A stretch of 64,000 nt of DNA from Buttiauxella brennerae ATCC 51605 (GTDB lineage Bacteria > Pseudomonadota > Gammaproteobacteria > Enterobacterales > Enterobacteriaceae): positions 372,001 through 436,000 of the forward strand of contig NZ_LXER01000006.1 of the NCBI RefSeq assembly GCF_001654925.1, read 5' to 3'. Made by a program: the position numbers and the translations under genes. This document shows, piece by piece, positions 1 through 10,070 of this stretch (position 1 is its first letter; each line of letters starts with the position of its first letter). The notes beneath the pieces are model-generated. The model was not told the DNA's origin. It was given only the letters and a program-made list of their open reading frames with translations, and searched no databases.

Positions 1-225
1 CTTAAATAGCGAGTTCCCGGAAATAGCCAACTCCACCATTGTCTTACGCTGCTGGCTATTCGCCAGGGGCTGAGGGCGATGTGGTGGGACGTTATTCGGC
101 ATGATAGTGACGTGTTGCAGCGCCACCTGTTTTGCCAGCGCTTCAACCGGTTTTAAATGCCCGTAATGGATGGGGTCGAATGTCCCGCCATACAGGGCAC
201 ATAAACGTGAAGTGCTGTTAGCCAT
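1..225 (-). CDS. nadD: Nicotinate-nucleotide adenylyltransferase, 5' part only
   Basis: NadD joins nicotinate mononucleotide and ATP to give deamido-NAD in NAD synthesis (cytoplasm). Seventy-five N-terminal codons are present; the gene runs off the left edge of the window, so the C-terminal two thirds is missing. The N-terminus shows the nucleotidyltransferase signature [14 protein letters not shown] followed by [10 protein letters not shown], both typical of NadD. The ATG at 225-223 overlaps the holA stop by 8 bp, so the two are translationally coupled, last in the leuS-lptE-holA-nadD order known from E. coli. Confidence 0.96.
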   Translation of the reverse strand, partial: MANSTSRLCALYGGTFDPIHYGHLKPVEALAKQVALQHVTIMPNNVPPHRPQPLANSQQRKTMVELAISGNSLFK

Positions 226-1249
226 CAATGAAAATTTCCGGCAACGCTTTATGGCACAGCAGCAGAGAAAGCCCTTCCAGCTCAGCCCAAACCGATTGCC
301 CATAATCTTTTTTCAGCGTCATTTCGATTTGACTCAGCAAACGAACTGCCTGAAAAAGCTGCTCCGCAGATAAACGATTGAGTGCTTCCGTCACCAGCGC
401 ACGACGATTCTGCCACACGCGCTGTTGGTCAAATAAAGTACGCAGCGGAGTGTGCGCTGACTGGCGTTTGAGATTAACCAGTTGCAGTAGCTCGCGCTGA
501 ATTGTACGCAGTAGAATCACCGGTTCGCTGGCTTCGAGCCGAAGCTGTTGCAGAATATGCAGCGCCCGCTTACTTTTTCCGGCAAGAATGGCATCAACCC
601 AATGGAATGGGGTGAAATGTGCCGCATCATTCACTGCTTGTTCAACACGTGGCAACGTCAGCGTGCCATCAGGCCAGATCAATGACAGGCGTTCCAGCGC
701 TTGCGACAGGGCAAGCAGGTTGCCTTCGTAGCAATAACACAGCAACTGATTGGCCGCATCATCAAGCTGGAGATTCATCTGTTTGGCGCGTTGAGCGACC
801 CAGCGCGGCAGTTGGGCTTGCTCTGGTGTCTGGCATGTCACAATGACACTGCGATCAGCAAGCTTTGTCAGCCATGCGGCATTTTCCTGCGCTTTAGTGA
901 ATTTGTTACCCCGTACCAGCAGTAAAATATCATCGTGCAGCAGCGAAATCAGCGTTTCGAGTTGCGCATTAATGGCGGCGTTTGGCCCGTTTTCTGGTAA
1001 CAATAACAAAAGCGTCTGGCGGCTTGCGAACAGGCTCAACGTCTGGCAAATAGAGAACAGATCTTGCCAGTCGGTACTGACATCAATCTGAACGGTATGA
1101 TGTTCTTCGAAACCCTGGGTGCTTGCCGTCTGGCGAATCGCATCCTGGCTTTCCTGAAGTAATAGCGGATCGTTTCCGAGTAGCAGATACGCCGCGCGCA
1201 GCCCTTCACTGAGCTGCGCGCGGAGTTGTTCAGGGTACAAACGAATCAT
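218..1249 (-). CDS. holA: DNA polymerase III delta subunit
   Basis: Delta subunit of the clamp loader; it opens the beta sliding clamp ring during replication. The 343-residue length equals the usual E. coli length, and the start MIRLYPEQL and the order between lptE and nadD fit HolA. The ATG overlaps the lptE stop in an ATGA arrangement (1246-1249), and the TAA lies inside nadD, so all three genes are coupled. Nothing odd in the frame. Confidence 0.97.
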   Translation of the reverse strand: MIRLYPEQLRAQLSEGLRAAYLLLGNDPLLLQESQDAIRQTASTQGFEEHHTVQIDVSTDWQDLFSICQTLSLFASRQTLLLLLPENGPNAAINAQLETLISLLHDDILLLVRGNKFTKAQENAAWLTKLADRSVIVTCQTPEQAQLPRWVAQRAKQMNLQLDDAANQLLCYCYEGNLLALSQALERLSLIWPDGTLTLPRVEQAVNDAAHFTPFHWVDAILAGKSKRALHILQQLRLEASEPVILLRTIQRELLQLVNLKRQSAHTPLRTLFDQQRVWQNRRALVTEALNRLSAEQLFQAVRLLSQIEMTLKKDYGQSVWAELEGLSLLLCHKALPEIFIDG

Positions 1250-1869
1250 TGGCTACCAGATGTCGCCGAAAGCGTGGTTGACGTACGGCTTGTTGACGCT
1301 GCCGGAGCAGGCGTCGAAGTCGAGTCTTTCACAGGTTTCTCGGCGTCTTTGGTTTCTTCTACATCCGCAACGTGTACCGTCATCAGCTTACGAATAAGCT
1401 GCTGTGCCGCTGTGGTGTACATCTCTTTGATTAACAAATCTTCCTCTGCATCTTTTTGCAGTGCAGCAAGTGGGTTATCAAAGAATGATTTATATACTTT
1501 GGCGCTAATCGGATAAATGTCATGTCCCGGAATCAGTACTTGTGCCGAGACAGTCATGACCATCTGATATTCCGCTGTACGACCATCCTGGAAGACAGAC
1601 GCAGTATCTTTTCCGAGTGAACTGCCCAGCAAGCGCAGAGACGGAATATCCTTGCGAACACCCGTTCCAGTATCATCCACAAGTGTGACACCGTTCAGAC
1701 GCAACTGAGAGCGGACTTCACGCGCTAATGGGCCGTTGGGATCGCCTGAGTTCAGGATCATGGTTTTCATTTGATCCGGAACCTGCGTGCTGCCACGCAG
1801 GTGAAAACCGCACCCGGCGGTGACAAGCACCGCCAAAGTAATTAACAAGCTGAAAAAGGGATGTCGCAC
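1246..1869 (-). CDS. lptE: LPS-assembly outer-membrane lipoprotein LptE
   Basis: LptE plugs the LptD barrel and helps insert lipopolysaccharide into the outer membrane. The protein (207 aa) has a lipoprotein signal peptide with the lipobox VTAGC, cysteine at residue 20, followed by the conserved GFHLRG and [11 protein letters not shown] segments. The start is GTG, chosen because a strong AGGAGG ribosome site sits 5-6 nt upstream. The tail is rich in Ser, Thr, Ala and Pro and is probably disordered, as in relatives. It overlaps holA and lies 14 bp after leuS. Confidence 0.96.
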   Translation of the reverse strand: MRHPFFSLLITLAVLVTAGCGFHLRGSTQVPDQMKTMILNSGDPNGPLAREVRSQLRLNGVTLVDDTGTGVRKDIPSLRLLGSSLGKDTASVFQDGRTAEYQMVMTVSAQVLIPGHDIYPISAKVYKSFFDNPLAALQKDAEEDLLIKEMYTTAAQQLIRKLMTVHVADVEETKDAEKPVKDSTSTPAPAASTSRTSTTLSATSGSQ

Positions 1870-1883
1870 GGTTCCTCCTGCGC

Positions 1884-4466
1884 TTAGCCCACAACCAAAT
1901 TGAGCAGTTTGCCCGGCACGTAAATCACTTTACGCACGGTCACACCCTCAAGATATTTCGCAACCAGATGTTCCTGACCTGCGCGTTCTTGCACTTGTTC
2001 TTGCGTTGCATCAGCGGGAACAGTGATTTTGCCACGAACCTTGCCGTTCACTTGCACAACAACCAGCACAGAATCTTCAACCATGGCAGATTCATCCGCC
2101 TGTGGCCATGGCGCGTTGTCGATATCGCCTTCACCGCCCAGAGACTGCCACATATCGAAGCAGACGTGCGGGGTGAACGGATAAAGCATACGAACTACAG
2201 CAATCAGCGCTTCGTTCAGCAGGGCGCGGTCTTGATCGCCATCCTGCGGTGCTCTCGCCAGTTTGTTCATCAATTCCATGATGGCAGCGATTGCGGTGTT
2301 AAAGGTCTGACGACGACCAATATCATCGGTTACTTTCGCGATGGTTTTGTGAACATCACGGCGCAATGCTTTTTGATCTTCGTTCAGTGCAGCAACGTCT
2401 AACGCTGGTGCAGCGCCACGGCTGGTGTGCTCGTAAGCCAGTCTCCAGACACGTTTCAGGAAGCGGTTAGCCCCTTCAACGCCAGACTCCTGCCATTCGA
2501 GCGTCATATCCGCAGGAGAGGCAAACATCATGAACAAGCGAACAGTATCTGCGCCGTAGCGTTCAACCATGACTTGTGGGTCGATGCCGTTGTTTTTCGA
2601 CTTCGACATTTTGCTCATGCCAGCATAGACCAGTTCGTGGCCTTGCGCGTCAGATGCTTTGATAATACGGCCTTTCTCGTCGCGCTCGACAATCGCATCA
2701 ACTGGGGAAACCCAGTTACGCTCGCCGTTAACACCGGTGTAATAGAACGCATCAGCCAGAACCATACCCTGACACAGCAACTGCTTCGCAGGCTCATTAG
2801 AGGTCACCATGCCTGCGTCACGCATCAGTTTGTGGAAGAAGCGGAAGTAGAGCAGGTGCATGATGGCGTGTTCGATGCCACCAATGTAAATATCAACCGG
2901 CAGCCAGTAGTTAGCCGCTTTGGAGTCCAGCATACCTTTGTCGTACTGCGGGCAAGTGTAACGCGCATAGTACCAGGACGATTCCATGAAGGTATCGAAG
3001 GTATCGGTTTCACGCAGCGCAGGCCTGCCGTCAACGGTGGTTTTCGCCCACTCAGGATCGGCTTTAATTGGGCTGGTGATACCATCCATCACGACATCTT
3101 CAGGCAGGATAACCGGTAGTTGATCCGCAGGAGTTGGCATTACGGTGCCGTCCTCCAGGGTGACCATCGGAATTGGTGCGCCCCAGTAACGCTGACGGGA
3201 AACACCCCAGTCGCGCAGGCGATAGTTAACTTTACGCTCACCGACACCTTTCGCCGCCAGTTTATCGGCAATGGCGTTAAATCCATTCTGGAAGTCCAGA
3301 CCGTCGAACTCGCCTGAATTAAACAGCACGCCTTTTTCGGTCATTGCGGCAGCCGCCAGGTCCGGCTCGCTGCCATCGGCATTCAGAATTACGGGTTTGA
3401 TTTGCAGGCCGTATTTGGTGGCAAATTCCCAGTCGCGCTGGTCGTGACCAGGAACAGCCATTACCGCGCCCGTGCCGTATTCCATCAGGACGAAGTTTGC
3501 CACCCAAACTGGAACAGACTCGCCAGTCAGTGGGTGAATAGCGTTAATGCCAGTAGCAACGCCTTTCTTCTCCATGGTTGCCATTTCAGCTTCGGCAACT
3601 TTGGTATTACGGCACTCTTCAACGAATTCAGCCAGCGCCGGGTTGTTCAATGCGGCTTGCTGCGCGATAGGGTGACCTGCGGCAACGGCCAGATAGGTCA
3701 CGCCCATAAAGGTATCCGGGCGCGTGGTGTAAACAGTCAGTTTCTCAGCGCTGTTTTCAACGTCGAATGTGATCTCAACACCTTCGGAACGGCCAATCCA
3801 GTTACGCTGCATGGTTTTGACCTGCTCAGGCCAATGGTCCAGCGTATCCAGATCGTTTAACAGCTCGTCTGCGTAAGCGGTGATTTTAATAAACCACTGA
3901 GGGATCTCTTTACGCTCAACTTTGGAGTCACAACGCCAGCAGCAACCGTCGATAACTTGTTCGTTTGCAAGAACAGTCTGGTCGTTCGGGCACCAGTTAA
4001 CCGCGGAGGTCTTTTTATAAACCAGCCCTTTGGTATATAGCTGAGTAAAGAATTGCTGTTCCCAACGGTAGTATTCCGGGGTACAGGTCGCCAGCTCACG
4101 GCTCCAGTCATAACCAAAGCCCAGCGTTTTGAGCTGGTTCTTCATGTAGTTGATGTTGTCGTAAGTCCATGGCGCTGGAGCGGTGTTGTTTTTTACCGCC
4201 GCCCCTTCTGCTGGCAAACCGAACGCATCCCAGCCGATTGGCTGCAGAACGTTTTTGCCAAGCATGCGCTGGTAACGCGCGATAACGTCACCGATGGTGT
4301 AGTTACGAACGTGGCCCATGTGTAGTCGGCCAGAAGGATAGGGGAGCATCGAGAGGCAGTAATACTTCTCTTTGCCTTCGTCTTCAGTTACTTCGAAAGT
4401 ACGCTTCTCTTGCCAGTGAAGCTGTACGTTGGATTCTATCTCTTCCGGGCGATATTGCTCTTGCAT
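1884..4466 (-). CDS. leuS: Leucyl-tRNA synthetase
   Basis: Class I aminoacyl-tRNA synthetase that charges tRNA-Leu. At 860 aa it has the standard bacterial length. The HIGH motif appears as HMGH within [15 protein letters not shown] near residue 48 and the KMSKS loop as [11 protein letters not shown]. The editing domain includes the conserved TTRPDTFMG. The ATG at 4466 ([12 protein letters not shown]) is preferred over an in-frame TTG three codons upstream because the known E. coli protein begins there. First gene of the leuS-lptE-holA-nadD operon; the 253 bp upstream is the divergent promoter region shared with ybeL. Confidence 0.98.
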   Translation of the reverse strand: MQEQYRPEEIESNVQLHWQEKRTFEVTEDEGKEKYYCLSMLPYPSGRLHMGHVRNYTIGDVIARYQRMLGKNVLQPIGWDAFGLPAEGAAVKNNTAPAPWTYDNINYMKNQLKTLGFGYDWSRELATCTPEYYRWEQQFFTQLYTKGLVYKKTSAVNWCPNDQTVLANEQVIDGCCWRCDSKVERKEIPQWFIKITAYADELLNDLDTLDHWPEQVKTMQRNWIGRSEGVEITFDVENSAEKLTVYTTRPDTFMGVTYLAVAAGHPIAQQAALNNPALAEFVEECRNTKVAEAEMATMEKKGVATGINAIHPLTGESVPVWVANFVLMEYGTGAVMAVPGHDQRDWEFATKYGLQIKPVILNADGSEPDLAAAAMTEKGVLFNSGEFDGLDFQNGFNAIADKLAAKGVGERKVNYRLRDWGVSRQRYWGAPIPMVTLEDGTVMPTPADQLPVILPEDVVMDGITSPIKADPEWAKTTVDGRPALRETDTFDTFMESSWYYARYTCPQYDKGMLDSKAANYWLPVDIYIGGIEHAIMHLLYFRFFHKLMRDAGMVTSNEPAKQLLCQGMVLADAFYYTGVNGERNWVSPVDAIVERDEKGRIIKASDAQGHELVYAGMSKMSKSKNNGIDPQVMVERYGADTVRLFMMFASPADMTLEWQESGVEGANRFLKRVWRLAYEHTSRGAAPALDVAALNEDQKALRRDVHKTIAKVTDDIGRRQTFNTAIAAIMELMNKLARAPQDGDQDRALLNEALIAVVRMLYPFTPHVCFDMWQSLGGEGDIDNAPWPQADESAMVEDSVLVVVQVNGKVRGKITVPADATQEQVQERAGQEHLVAKYLEGVTVRKVIYVPGKLLNLVVG

Positions 4467-4719
4467 GGCAGCCAATGGTCCTGTGATGAAAAACAGCTAC
4501 AGGTTAGGTTTCATTCCTAACGTGTGATTTGATCCGCATAGCATAGCCGATAAGAGTGCGGCAAAACAGCCTTTCAAGGGTTGGGATCACCATTTCTCAT
4601 TTGCAGATATTTACCTTGCTTGTGGGCAATCTAACAAAGCGATAGCTGATTAAGGTCTACTATTATAGTCAGTTACATGACACTGAACGCATGAATCTCT
4701 TCAAGGAGGCAGGCAGACG

Positions 4720-5202
4720 ATGAACAAGGTTGCTGAATTTTACCGTGAACTGGTGGCCTCACTCACCGAACGGCTACGTAATGGAGAGCGCGATATTGAC
4801 GAACTGGTCGCCAGCGCGCGTAAACGCATGAACGAAACCGGGGAGCTGACTCGTACTGAAGTCGATGAAGTGACGCGCGCTGTCCGCCGGGATTTAGAAG
4901 AGTTTGCTCGCAGCTATAACGAAAGCCAGGGTGAATTTACCGACAGCGTTTTCATGCGTGTAATCAAAGAGAGTCTTTGGCAGGAACTGGCTGATATCAC
5001 AGACAAAACGCAGCTCGAATGGCGCGAAGTTTTCCAGGATCTCAATCATCATGGCGTTTATCATAGCGGCGAAGTGGTTGGACTTGGGAATTTGGTCTGT
5101 GAGAACTGCCATTTCCATCTGGCCATTTATACCCCCGATGTGCTGCCCGTTTGCCCGAAATGTGGGCATAACCAGTTTAGCCGTCGCCCATTTGAACCTT
5201 AA
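4720..5202 (+). CDS. ybeL: YbeL family zinc-ribbon protein
   Basis: 160-residue cytoplasmic protein of unknown function, very similar to E. coli YbeL. The N-terminal half is charged and helical (long Glu/Arg-rich stretches). The C-terminus carries a zinc-ribbon: CENCHFH and, 13 residues later, CPKCGH, giving four cysteines for a metal. A strong AAGGAGG site lies about 11 nt before the ATG. It diverges from leuS as in E. coli. Role in the cell is not known. Confidence 0.95.
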   Translation: MNKVAEFYRELVASLTERLRNGERDIDELVASARKRMNETGELTRTEVDEVTRAVRRDLEEFARSYNESQGEFTDSVFMRVIKESLWQELADITDKTQLEWREVFQDLNHHGVYHSGEVVGLGNLVCENCHFHLAIYTPDVLPVCPKCGHNQFSRRPFEP

Positions 5203-5226
5203 TTTTCACAACGCGAAGGAACCGCA

Positions 5227-6273
5227 ATGCAACGAAATCTCCTGGCCCGCAAAACGTGGGCCATTATCCTCAGCACGTTGTTGATGCCTGTGACGGCATC
5301 AGCCGTACAAATTCTTAAGTACACCGATCACGAACCGTTGGGCGGTATGCGCACCACGTTCATTAATGATGTGTTCTTTGCGCAAATCGAAAAGGAATCC
5401 CACGGGAGGCTGAAAGTAGAGGCTCACTGGAACAGCGAACTGTCGCGTAGCTACGACGCATTGGGTGTAGTGAAAGAAGGGAAGGCAGCCGATATGGCGG
5501 TCGTGGTACCGGAATACACGCCGAAAGAGTTCCCTCTGCAACAGATTTTCAAAAGTTTCCCGGTGGGGCCGACAGGGGATAAACAGGTCGAATTCTTCCG
5601 CAAGGCTTATGCCACTATCCCAGCGTTACAGGATGAGTTTACCAGGCAAAATGTGGTGAATATCTTCCTCGCGACCGGCTATCCCGTGGCTTTTTTCAGT
5701 ACTCAACCACGCAATAAGCTCGATGATATCAAGGGCACGAAATGGCGTTCCGCAAGCTTTTGGCATCAGGACTTCCTGAAAAACAGCGGCGCCATTCCGG
5801 TTTCCATGCCGTGGGGCGATGGGATTTATGATGCGCTAAAAGCGGGCAGCCTTGATGGGCTGATGGTTAACGTTGACAGCGGTTATGAACTGAACGTGCA
5901 TAAAACTGCGCCCAATGTGCTGATCTCCAAAGATTTGTGGCTCGGCCATGTTTACCCGCTGGTGATGAATAAAAACACCTGGGACAAACTTCCTGATGAA
6001 GATAAACAAGCGATCAGGCGTGCGGCTGAGAAATCCTCGGCAACATTGGGTCCGGTTATGGAGACAAGTTTTGCGGGAATGGTGAAAGAGCTGCGCAGTA
6101 TTGGTGTGAATATTCGCGAGTTGAAGCCTGATGAAGTGCAGCACTGGGAAACATCAACCCGTTACCAGGAAGTGCAAAACAAGTGGGTGCAGGATCAAGA
6201 GAGCCAAGGGGTGAAACAGGCTGGTCCGACACTTGAAAAGGTCACGGCATTAATGAAAAATACGATGAACTAA
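5227..6273 (+). CDS. TRAP transporter solute-binding protein, DctP type (orphan)
   Basis: 348-residue periplasmic binding protein of the TRAP-T DctP family. An N-terminal signal peptide ends near TASA-VQI. The middle contains the family pattern KWRSASFWHQDFL with a conserved arginine that in relatives contacts a carboxylate, and LDGLMVNVDSGY nearer the C-terminus. Substrate cannot be told from sequence; an organic acid is the family norm. It starts 24 bp after ybeL, with AAGGAA upstream, so may be co-transcribed with it. No DctQ or DctM membrane subunit lies nearby; the next gene on the right is the ABC gene gltL on the opposite strand. In E. coli this interval holds other genes (hscC, rihA and others). 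Confidence 0.88.
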   Translation: MQRNLLARKTWAIILSTLLMPVTASAVQILKYTDHEPLGGMRTTFINDVFFAQIEKESHGRLKVEAHWNSELSRSYDALGVVKEGKAADMAVVVPEYTPKEFPLQQIFKSFPVGPTGDKQVEFFRKAYATIPALQDEFTRQNVVNIFLATGYPVAFFSTQPRNKLDDIKGTKWRSASFWHQDFLKNSGAIPVSMPWGDGIYDALKAGSLDGLMVNVDSGYELNVHKTAPNVLISKDLWLGHVYPLVMNKNTWDKLPDEDKQAIRRAAEKSSATLGPVMETSFAGMVKELRSIGVNIRELKPDEVQHWETSTRYQEVQNKWVQDQESQGVKQAGPTLEKVTALMKNTMN

Positions 6274-6278
6274 TATGA

Positions 6279-6312
6279 CCGCGCAATCACCAGTAAACCA
6301 GGGATTGCGCGG
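6279..6312. terminator. Hairpin between convergent genes
   Basis: A perfect 10-bp inverted repeat (arms 6279-6288 and 6303-6312, loop 14 nt) sits between the convergent TRAP protein gene and gltL. Neither side has a clean T run, so if it is a terminator it is a weak or shared one. Confidence 0.5.
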
Positions 6313-6324
6313 GTATCAAAACAA

Positions 6325-7050
6325 TTAATGCAGGATTTTCGCCAGGAAGTCCTTTGCACGCTCAGATTGTGGGTTGTTGAAGAAATCCTCTTTATTCGAG
6401 TCTTCAACAATCTTCCCTTCGTCCATAAAGATAACGCGATTTGCCACTTTACGGGCGAAGCCCATCTCGTGGGTCACCACCATCATGGTCATTCCTTCGT
6501 GTGCCAGCTCAACCATAACGTCCAGCACTTCATTGATCATCTCAGGGTCAAGGGCCGAGGTCGGTTCATCAAACAGCATTGCCACAGGGTCCATACACAG
6601 CGCACGCGCAATGGCGACACGCTGCTGCTGGCCGCCGGATAGCTGTGCCGGGAACTTATCGGCATGAGCGGTTAGCCCAACGCGCTCGAGCAGTTTCAGC
6701 CCTTTTTTACGCGACTCTTCTTTGTTGCGTTTGAGCACTTTTACTTGAGCAAGCGTCAGGTTTTCGATAATCGACAGATGCGGGAACAGCTCAAAGTGCT
6801 GGAACACCATTCCGACGTGCGAGCGTAACTCAGCAAGATTGGTTTTCTTGTTGTTAACCTGGGTGCCGTTAACCACGATCTCGCCTTTTTGCACCGGCTC
6901 AAGTCCATTTACCGTTTTGATAAGCGTTGATTTACCGGAACCCGATGGTCCACAAACGACCACCACTTCACCTTTTTTGACTTCTGTTGAGCAGTCGGTT
7001 AGCACCTGAAAGTGGCCATACCATTTAGAAACATTTTTCAGGGAAATCAT
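6325..7050 (-). CDS. gltL: Glutamate/aspartate ABC transporter ATPase
   Basis: ATP-binding subunit of the GltIJKL importer. The 241-residue protein has Walker [10 protein letters not shown] (residues 34-42), the ABC signature LSGGQQQR, Walker [12 protein letters not shown] and a switch histidine in VVTHEMGF. The ATG overlaps the gltK stop by one base (TAATG), showing tight coupling. Last gene of the operon. Confidence 0.97.
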   Translation of the reverse strand: MISLKNVSKWYGHFQVLTDCSTEVKKGEVVVVCGPSGSGKSTLIKTVNGLEPVQKGEIVVNGTQVNNKKTNLAELRSHVGMVFQHFELFPHLSIIENLTLAQVKVLKRNKEESRKKGLKLLERVGLTAHADKFPAQLSGGQQQRVAIARALCMDPVAMLFDEPTSALDPEMINEVLDVMVELAHEGMTMMVVTHEMGFARKVANRVIFMDEGKIVEDSNKEDFFNNPQSERAKDFLAKILH

Positions 7051-7724
7051 TACACTGTCCTTTTCTTCAAGTAGCTGACCAACAGCGAAGCACTCAGGCT
7101 GATTGCGAAATACACCACACCGGCAAACAGGATCATTTCGACCTGGGTTCCGTCGCGCTCACCAATGGTGGAAGCGGTACGGAAGAAGTCAGCCAGACTT
7201 AATACATATACCAGTGACGTATCCTGGAACAAGACGATGCCTTGCGTTAACAGCAATGGCACCATGGCGCGGAACGCCTGTGGCAGGATAATCAGTTTCA
7301 TTGATTGCCAGTGCGTCATCCCCAGCGCAAGGGCGGCATTGGACTGCCCTCGAGAGATACTCTGAATACCGGCACGAATAATCTCGGAATAGTAGGCGGC
7401 TTCAAACATTGAAAACGCTACCATGGCAGAGATCAGTCGAATATCTGTTTGCGGAGAAAGACCCAGTACTTTTTGCAGGATCCCCGGTACAACCAGATAG
7501 AACCACAGCAGCACCATGACTAACGGGATAGAGCGGAAAACGTTGACATAGGCGCTGGCAAACCAGGCAACAGGTTTAATCGGTGACAGGCGCATCACCG
7601 CCAGCAATGTACCCCACACGATACCGAAAATAATCGCCGTAACGGTGATTTTCAGGGTGATAACTAACCCCTGCATCAGGTAAGGCATGGCGGGAAGAAT
7701 GGAACTCCAGTCAAACTCGTACAT
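7050..7724 (-). CDS. gltK: Glutamate/aspartate ABC transporter permease GltK
   Basis: Inner-membrane permease subunit (224 aa) of the polar amino acid family, pairing with GltJ. It has about five hydrophobic segments and the EAA-type loop that docks the ATPase, seen around [22 protein letters not shown]. It overlaps gltJ upstream and gltL downstream by one base each. Confidence 0.96.
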   Translation of the reverse strand: MYEFDWSSILPAMPYLMQGLVITLKITVTAIIFGIVWGTLLAVMRLSPIKPVAWFASAYVNVFRSIPLVMVLLWFYLVVPGILQKVLGLSPQTDIRLISAMVAFSMFEAAYYSEIIRAGIQSISRGQSNAALALGMTHWQSMKLIILPQAFRAMVPLLLTQGIVLFQDTSLVYVLSLADFFRTASTIGERDGTQVEMILFAGVVYFAISLSASLLVSYLKKRTV

Positions 7725-8464
7725 TATTTGCCTCCCATATTGCCAGGCAGGCGAATTTTGCGTTCAACGACATACATGACCAGCATAATCACGGCGTTGA
7801 TCAGGACATACGCGAGGGTGATTGCGGTAAAGGATTCGTAAGCGTGCGCGGAGTAATCCAGCAGTTTACCCGCCTGAGCGGCCATATCGACCAGACCGAT
7901 AGTTGACGCAATGGCTGAGTTCTTCACCAGGTTCATCATTTCAGATGTCATTGGCGGCACGATAACGCGATAAGCGTTTGGCAGCAGCACGTAGCGGTAT
8001 GCTTGTGGGAGTGTTAGCCCCATCGCCAGTGCGGCATTTTTCTGGCCGCGTGGCAAAGACTGAATGGCTGCACGAACCTGTTCGCATACGCGAGCGGCGG
8101 TAAACAGGCCAAGGCAAATCATTGATGACACGAAGAATTGAACATTCGGGTCAAGCTCAGATTTAAACCACATGCCGAGATTTTCAGGCAGTAATTCTGG
8201 CACCACTAAGTACCAGGTAAAGAACTGCACGATAAGCGGCACGTTACGGAACAGCTCGACATACAGCGTGCCAAGGCTCGACAGCCATTTATTGGGAACG
8301 GTACGTAAAATGCCGAACATAGAGCCGACGAGGAAAGCGATTATCCATGCACAGATGGACAGGGCGACGGTGACCTGGAAGCCATTCCAAATCCAGCCCA
8401 AATAGGTGGTGTTGCCGAACGGGGCGGGCTGTAGAAATATTCCCCAGTTCCAGTCTATAGACAT
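7724..8464 (-). CDS. gltJ: Glutamate/aspartate ABC transporter permease GltJ
   Basis: Second permease subunit (246 aa). The EAA loop appears as [20 protein letters not shown], followed by [13 protein letters not shown] typical of polar amino acid permeases. The ATG at 8464 has GGAG upstream, immediately after the T run of the intergenic terminator at 8478-8510, so expression of gltJKL depends on read-through. Confidence 0.96.
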   Translation of the reverse strand: MSIDWNWGIFLQPAPFGNTTYLGWIWNGFQVTVALSICAWIIAFLVGSMFGILRTVPNKWLSSLGTLYVELFRNVPLIVQFFTWYLVVPELLPENLGMWFKSELDPNVQFFVSSMICLGLFTAARVCEQVRAAIQSLPRGQKNAALAMGLTLPQAYRYVLLPNAYRVIVPPMTSEMMNLVKNSAIASTIGLVDMAAQAGKLLDYSAHAYESFTAITLAYVLINAVIMLVMYVVERKIRLPGNMGGK

Positions 8465-8477
8465 AACATACTCCGAG

Positions 8478-8510
8478 AAAAAATTGAGGGTAGCGAGTTA
8501 CGCTACCCTC
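8478..8510 (-). terminator. Rho-independent terminator/attenuator before gltJ
   Basis: Perfect 10-bp stem (arms 8486-8495 and 8501-8510) with a 5-nt loop, followed on the minus strand by AATTTTTT. It lies between gltI and gltJ, so it lowers gltJKL relative to the binding protein gltI and would form the 3' end of SroC. Confidence 0.85.
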
Positions 8511-8645
8511 GAAGATTGATGAGAAGCTTGCACCTGATTTCAGATCTATGCCTGAGATTTATTGGGGTGCTTTCACGCCGGATGGGGAACGGCCATCCGA
8601 CGCATAGTCTGTCCGAGCTTCAGTTCGTCAATCGAGAGGGCTGGG
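8480..8645 (-). ncRNA. sroC: Probable SroC small RNA
   Basis: In E. coli and Salmonella, SroC (about 160 nt) is cut from the gltI-gltJ intergenic transcript and acts as a sponge that titrates the sRNA GcvB. Here the same intergenic position has no open frame, a hairpin with arms 8579-8585 and 8593-8599, and a strong terminator ending in a U run. The 3' end is well placed; the 5' end given is an estimate from the E. coli length. The call rests on position and structure, not on an alignment. Confidence 0.6.
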
Positions 8646-8664
8646 TCATCCCGGCCCCTGGTTC

Positions 8665-8790
8665 TATACCCGCCATCCTTCAAGCTGCAGGGGTGTTGGC
8701 TGCACTCACTTACCCGAATCACTTACTGAAGTAAGTGATTCGGGATAAGCTCACTGGCCGCCTACCTGCAACTCGAATGCTAGCGGGTAT
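8665..8790. repeat. ERIC repeat, long form, between gltI and gltJ
   Basis: 126-bp imperfect palindrome of the ERIC (IRU) family. The ends are inverted (ATACCCGC / GCGGGTAT) and the interior carries the ERIC words CTGCAGGGGTGTTGGCTGCACTC (split across the arm), TACTGAAGTAAGTGATTCGGG and CCTGCAACTCGAA. It starts two bases after the gltI stop, inside the gltI-sroC-gltJ transcript. Confidence 0.88.
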
Positions 8791-8792
8791 GT

Positions 8793-9704
8793 TTAGTTCA
8801 GTGCTTTATCGTTTGGTGTTTTGAACAACGCTTTCATATCGTCAGACAGTGCAAAGTTCATATTGATGTTTTTCGGTGGGATCGGGTTCATAAACCACTT
8901 ATCAAACCATTTAGCCGCTTCACCAGAGGTTTGCGCCTGAGCGATAGTGTCATCCATCAGCTTTTTAAACTCGGTGTCGTCTTTACGCAGCATACAGCCG
9001 TAAGCTTCGTGAGATTGTGGAGTGCCGAGGATTTCCCAGTTATCTTGTTTCTTCGCTTTAGCACGTTCACCCGCCAGCAACGCATCATCCATCATAAAAG
9101 CAACGGCACGGCCACTTTCCAGAGTACGGAACGAGTCACCATGGTCTTTAGCGCTGATGATACGCATATCCATTTTCTTCTCTTCATTCAGCTTGTTCAG
9201 CAGAACTTCAGAAGTGGTACCAGAGGTCACAACGACCGCTTTACCTTTCAGGTCGGCGAAGTCTTTAATATCGCCACCTTTTTTCACCAGCAAACGCGTA
9301 CCGACGACGAAGATCGTGTCAGAGAACGATGCTTGTTTCTGGCGTTCCAGGTTGTTGGTGGTAGAGCCACACTCAAAATCGAAGGTGCCGTTTTGCAGCA
9401 ATGGAATACGGTTTTGTGAAGTAATCGGGATCAACTTAACCTGCAGGTCAGGTTTGTTCAGTTTTTTCTTCACGGCTTCAACGATAGCGTTGGAGTAATC
9501 CTGTGAATAGCCGACAACTTTCTGTTGGTTATCGTAGTAAGAGAAAGGAACAGAAGACTCACGGTGACCGACCACAATGACGCCGTTTGCGGCGATCTTA
9601 TCAAGAGTACTTTGTTGAGCAGCAGGTTTAGCATCTTCGGCGTGTGCGATTCCTGCGCCTAAACCCATTACCAGCAAGGCTGAGGTTAGTTTACGTAATT
9701 GCAT
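8793..9704 (-). CDS. gltI: Glutamate/aspartate periplasmic binding protein
   Basis: Periplasmic receptor for L-glutamate and L-aspartate. A signal peptide (MQLRKLTSALLVMGLGAG, then IAHA) precedes the SBP_bac_3 fold with VVGHRESSVPFSYYDNQQ. The start at 9704 is chosen because E. coli GltI begins MQLRK and an AAGGAG site lies 7 nt upstream; an in-frame start 11 codons earlier has no support. 303 aa, one more residue than the E. coli protein. Confidence 0.97.
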   Translation of the reverse strand: MQLRKLTSALLVMGLGAGIAHAEDAKPAAQQSTLDKIAANGVIVVGHRESSVPFSYYDNQQKVVGYSQDYSNAIVEAVKKKLNKPDLQVKLIPITSQNRIPLLQNGTFDFECGSTTNNLERQKQASFSDTIFVVGTRLLVKKGGDIKDFADLKGKAVVVTSGTTSEVLLNKLNEEKKMDMRIISAKDHGDSFRTLESGRAVAFMMDDALLAGERAKAKKQDNWEILGTPQSHEAYGCMLRKDDTEFKKLMDDTIAQAQTSGEAAKWFDKWFMNPIPPKNINMNFALSDDMKALFKTPNDKALN

Positions 9705-9900
9705 GAACAACTCCTTTTTCTTAGTGCCATTTAGCACTGATACCCGTTGTGAGTGTTGTTTTGTTGTTGTGTGTTACTGAATAAGCGTAATTCTTTTGTC
9801 TTTTTGTTAACACTTAACCTAGCTTAATGTAAAGATTTTGCTATCCAGATGTTTATTTTTGCGAAGCGTGCCGCACCGTTTAGAGGCAAAAATCTTCCGT

Positions 9901-9940
9901 TGCACTACTTTAGTGCTCGTAATGTCATCGTTTGGTGCAG
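9901..9940 (-). promoter_or_regulatory. NtrC-like enhancer sites upstream of gltI
   Basis: A 6-bp perfect dyad GCACTA-CTT-TAGTGC (9902-9916) resembles the NtrC consensus, and a half-site-like TTTGGTGCA follows at 9931-9939. They lie about 200 bp upstream of gltI, a usual enhancer distance. The gltIJKL operon is reported as nitrogen-regulated in E. coli. I could not find a convincing sigma-54 core (GG-N10-GC); the nearest candidate near 9886-9898 has the wrong spacing. The rest of 9705-10029 shows nothing else I can name. Confidence 0.4.
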
Positions 9941-10029
9941 CTCAATGCTTCATGCTACCCACAGGGTAGTGATTCAGCATTTTGTGTGTTTCTGGTGAGT
10001 AATAATTTGCAAAGGTTGTGCCAGAAATG

Positions 10030-10057
10030 AAAATGGCCAGCATAGGCTGGCCATTTT
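10030..10057. terminator. Bidirectional terminator after lnt
   Basis: 11-bp stem (arms 10030-10040 and 10047-10057, loop 6 nt) flanked by A4 and T4, directly after the lnt stop codon on the minus strand. Confidence 0.8.
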
Positions 10058-10070
10058 AGGTGATGCGGAG

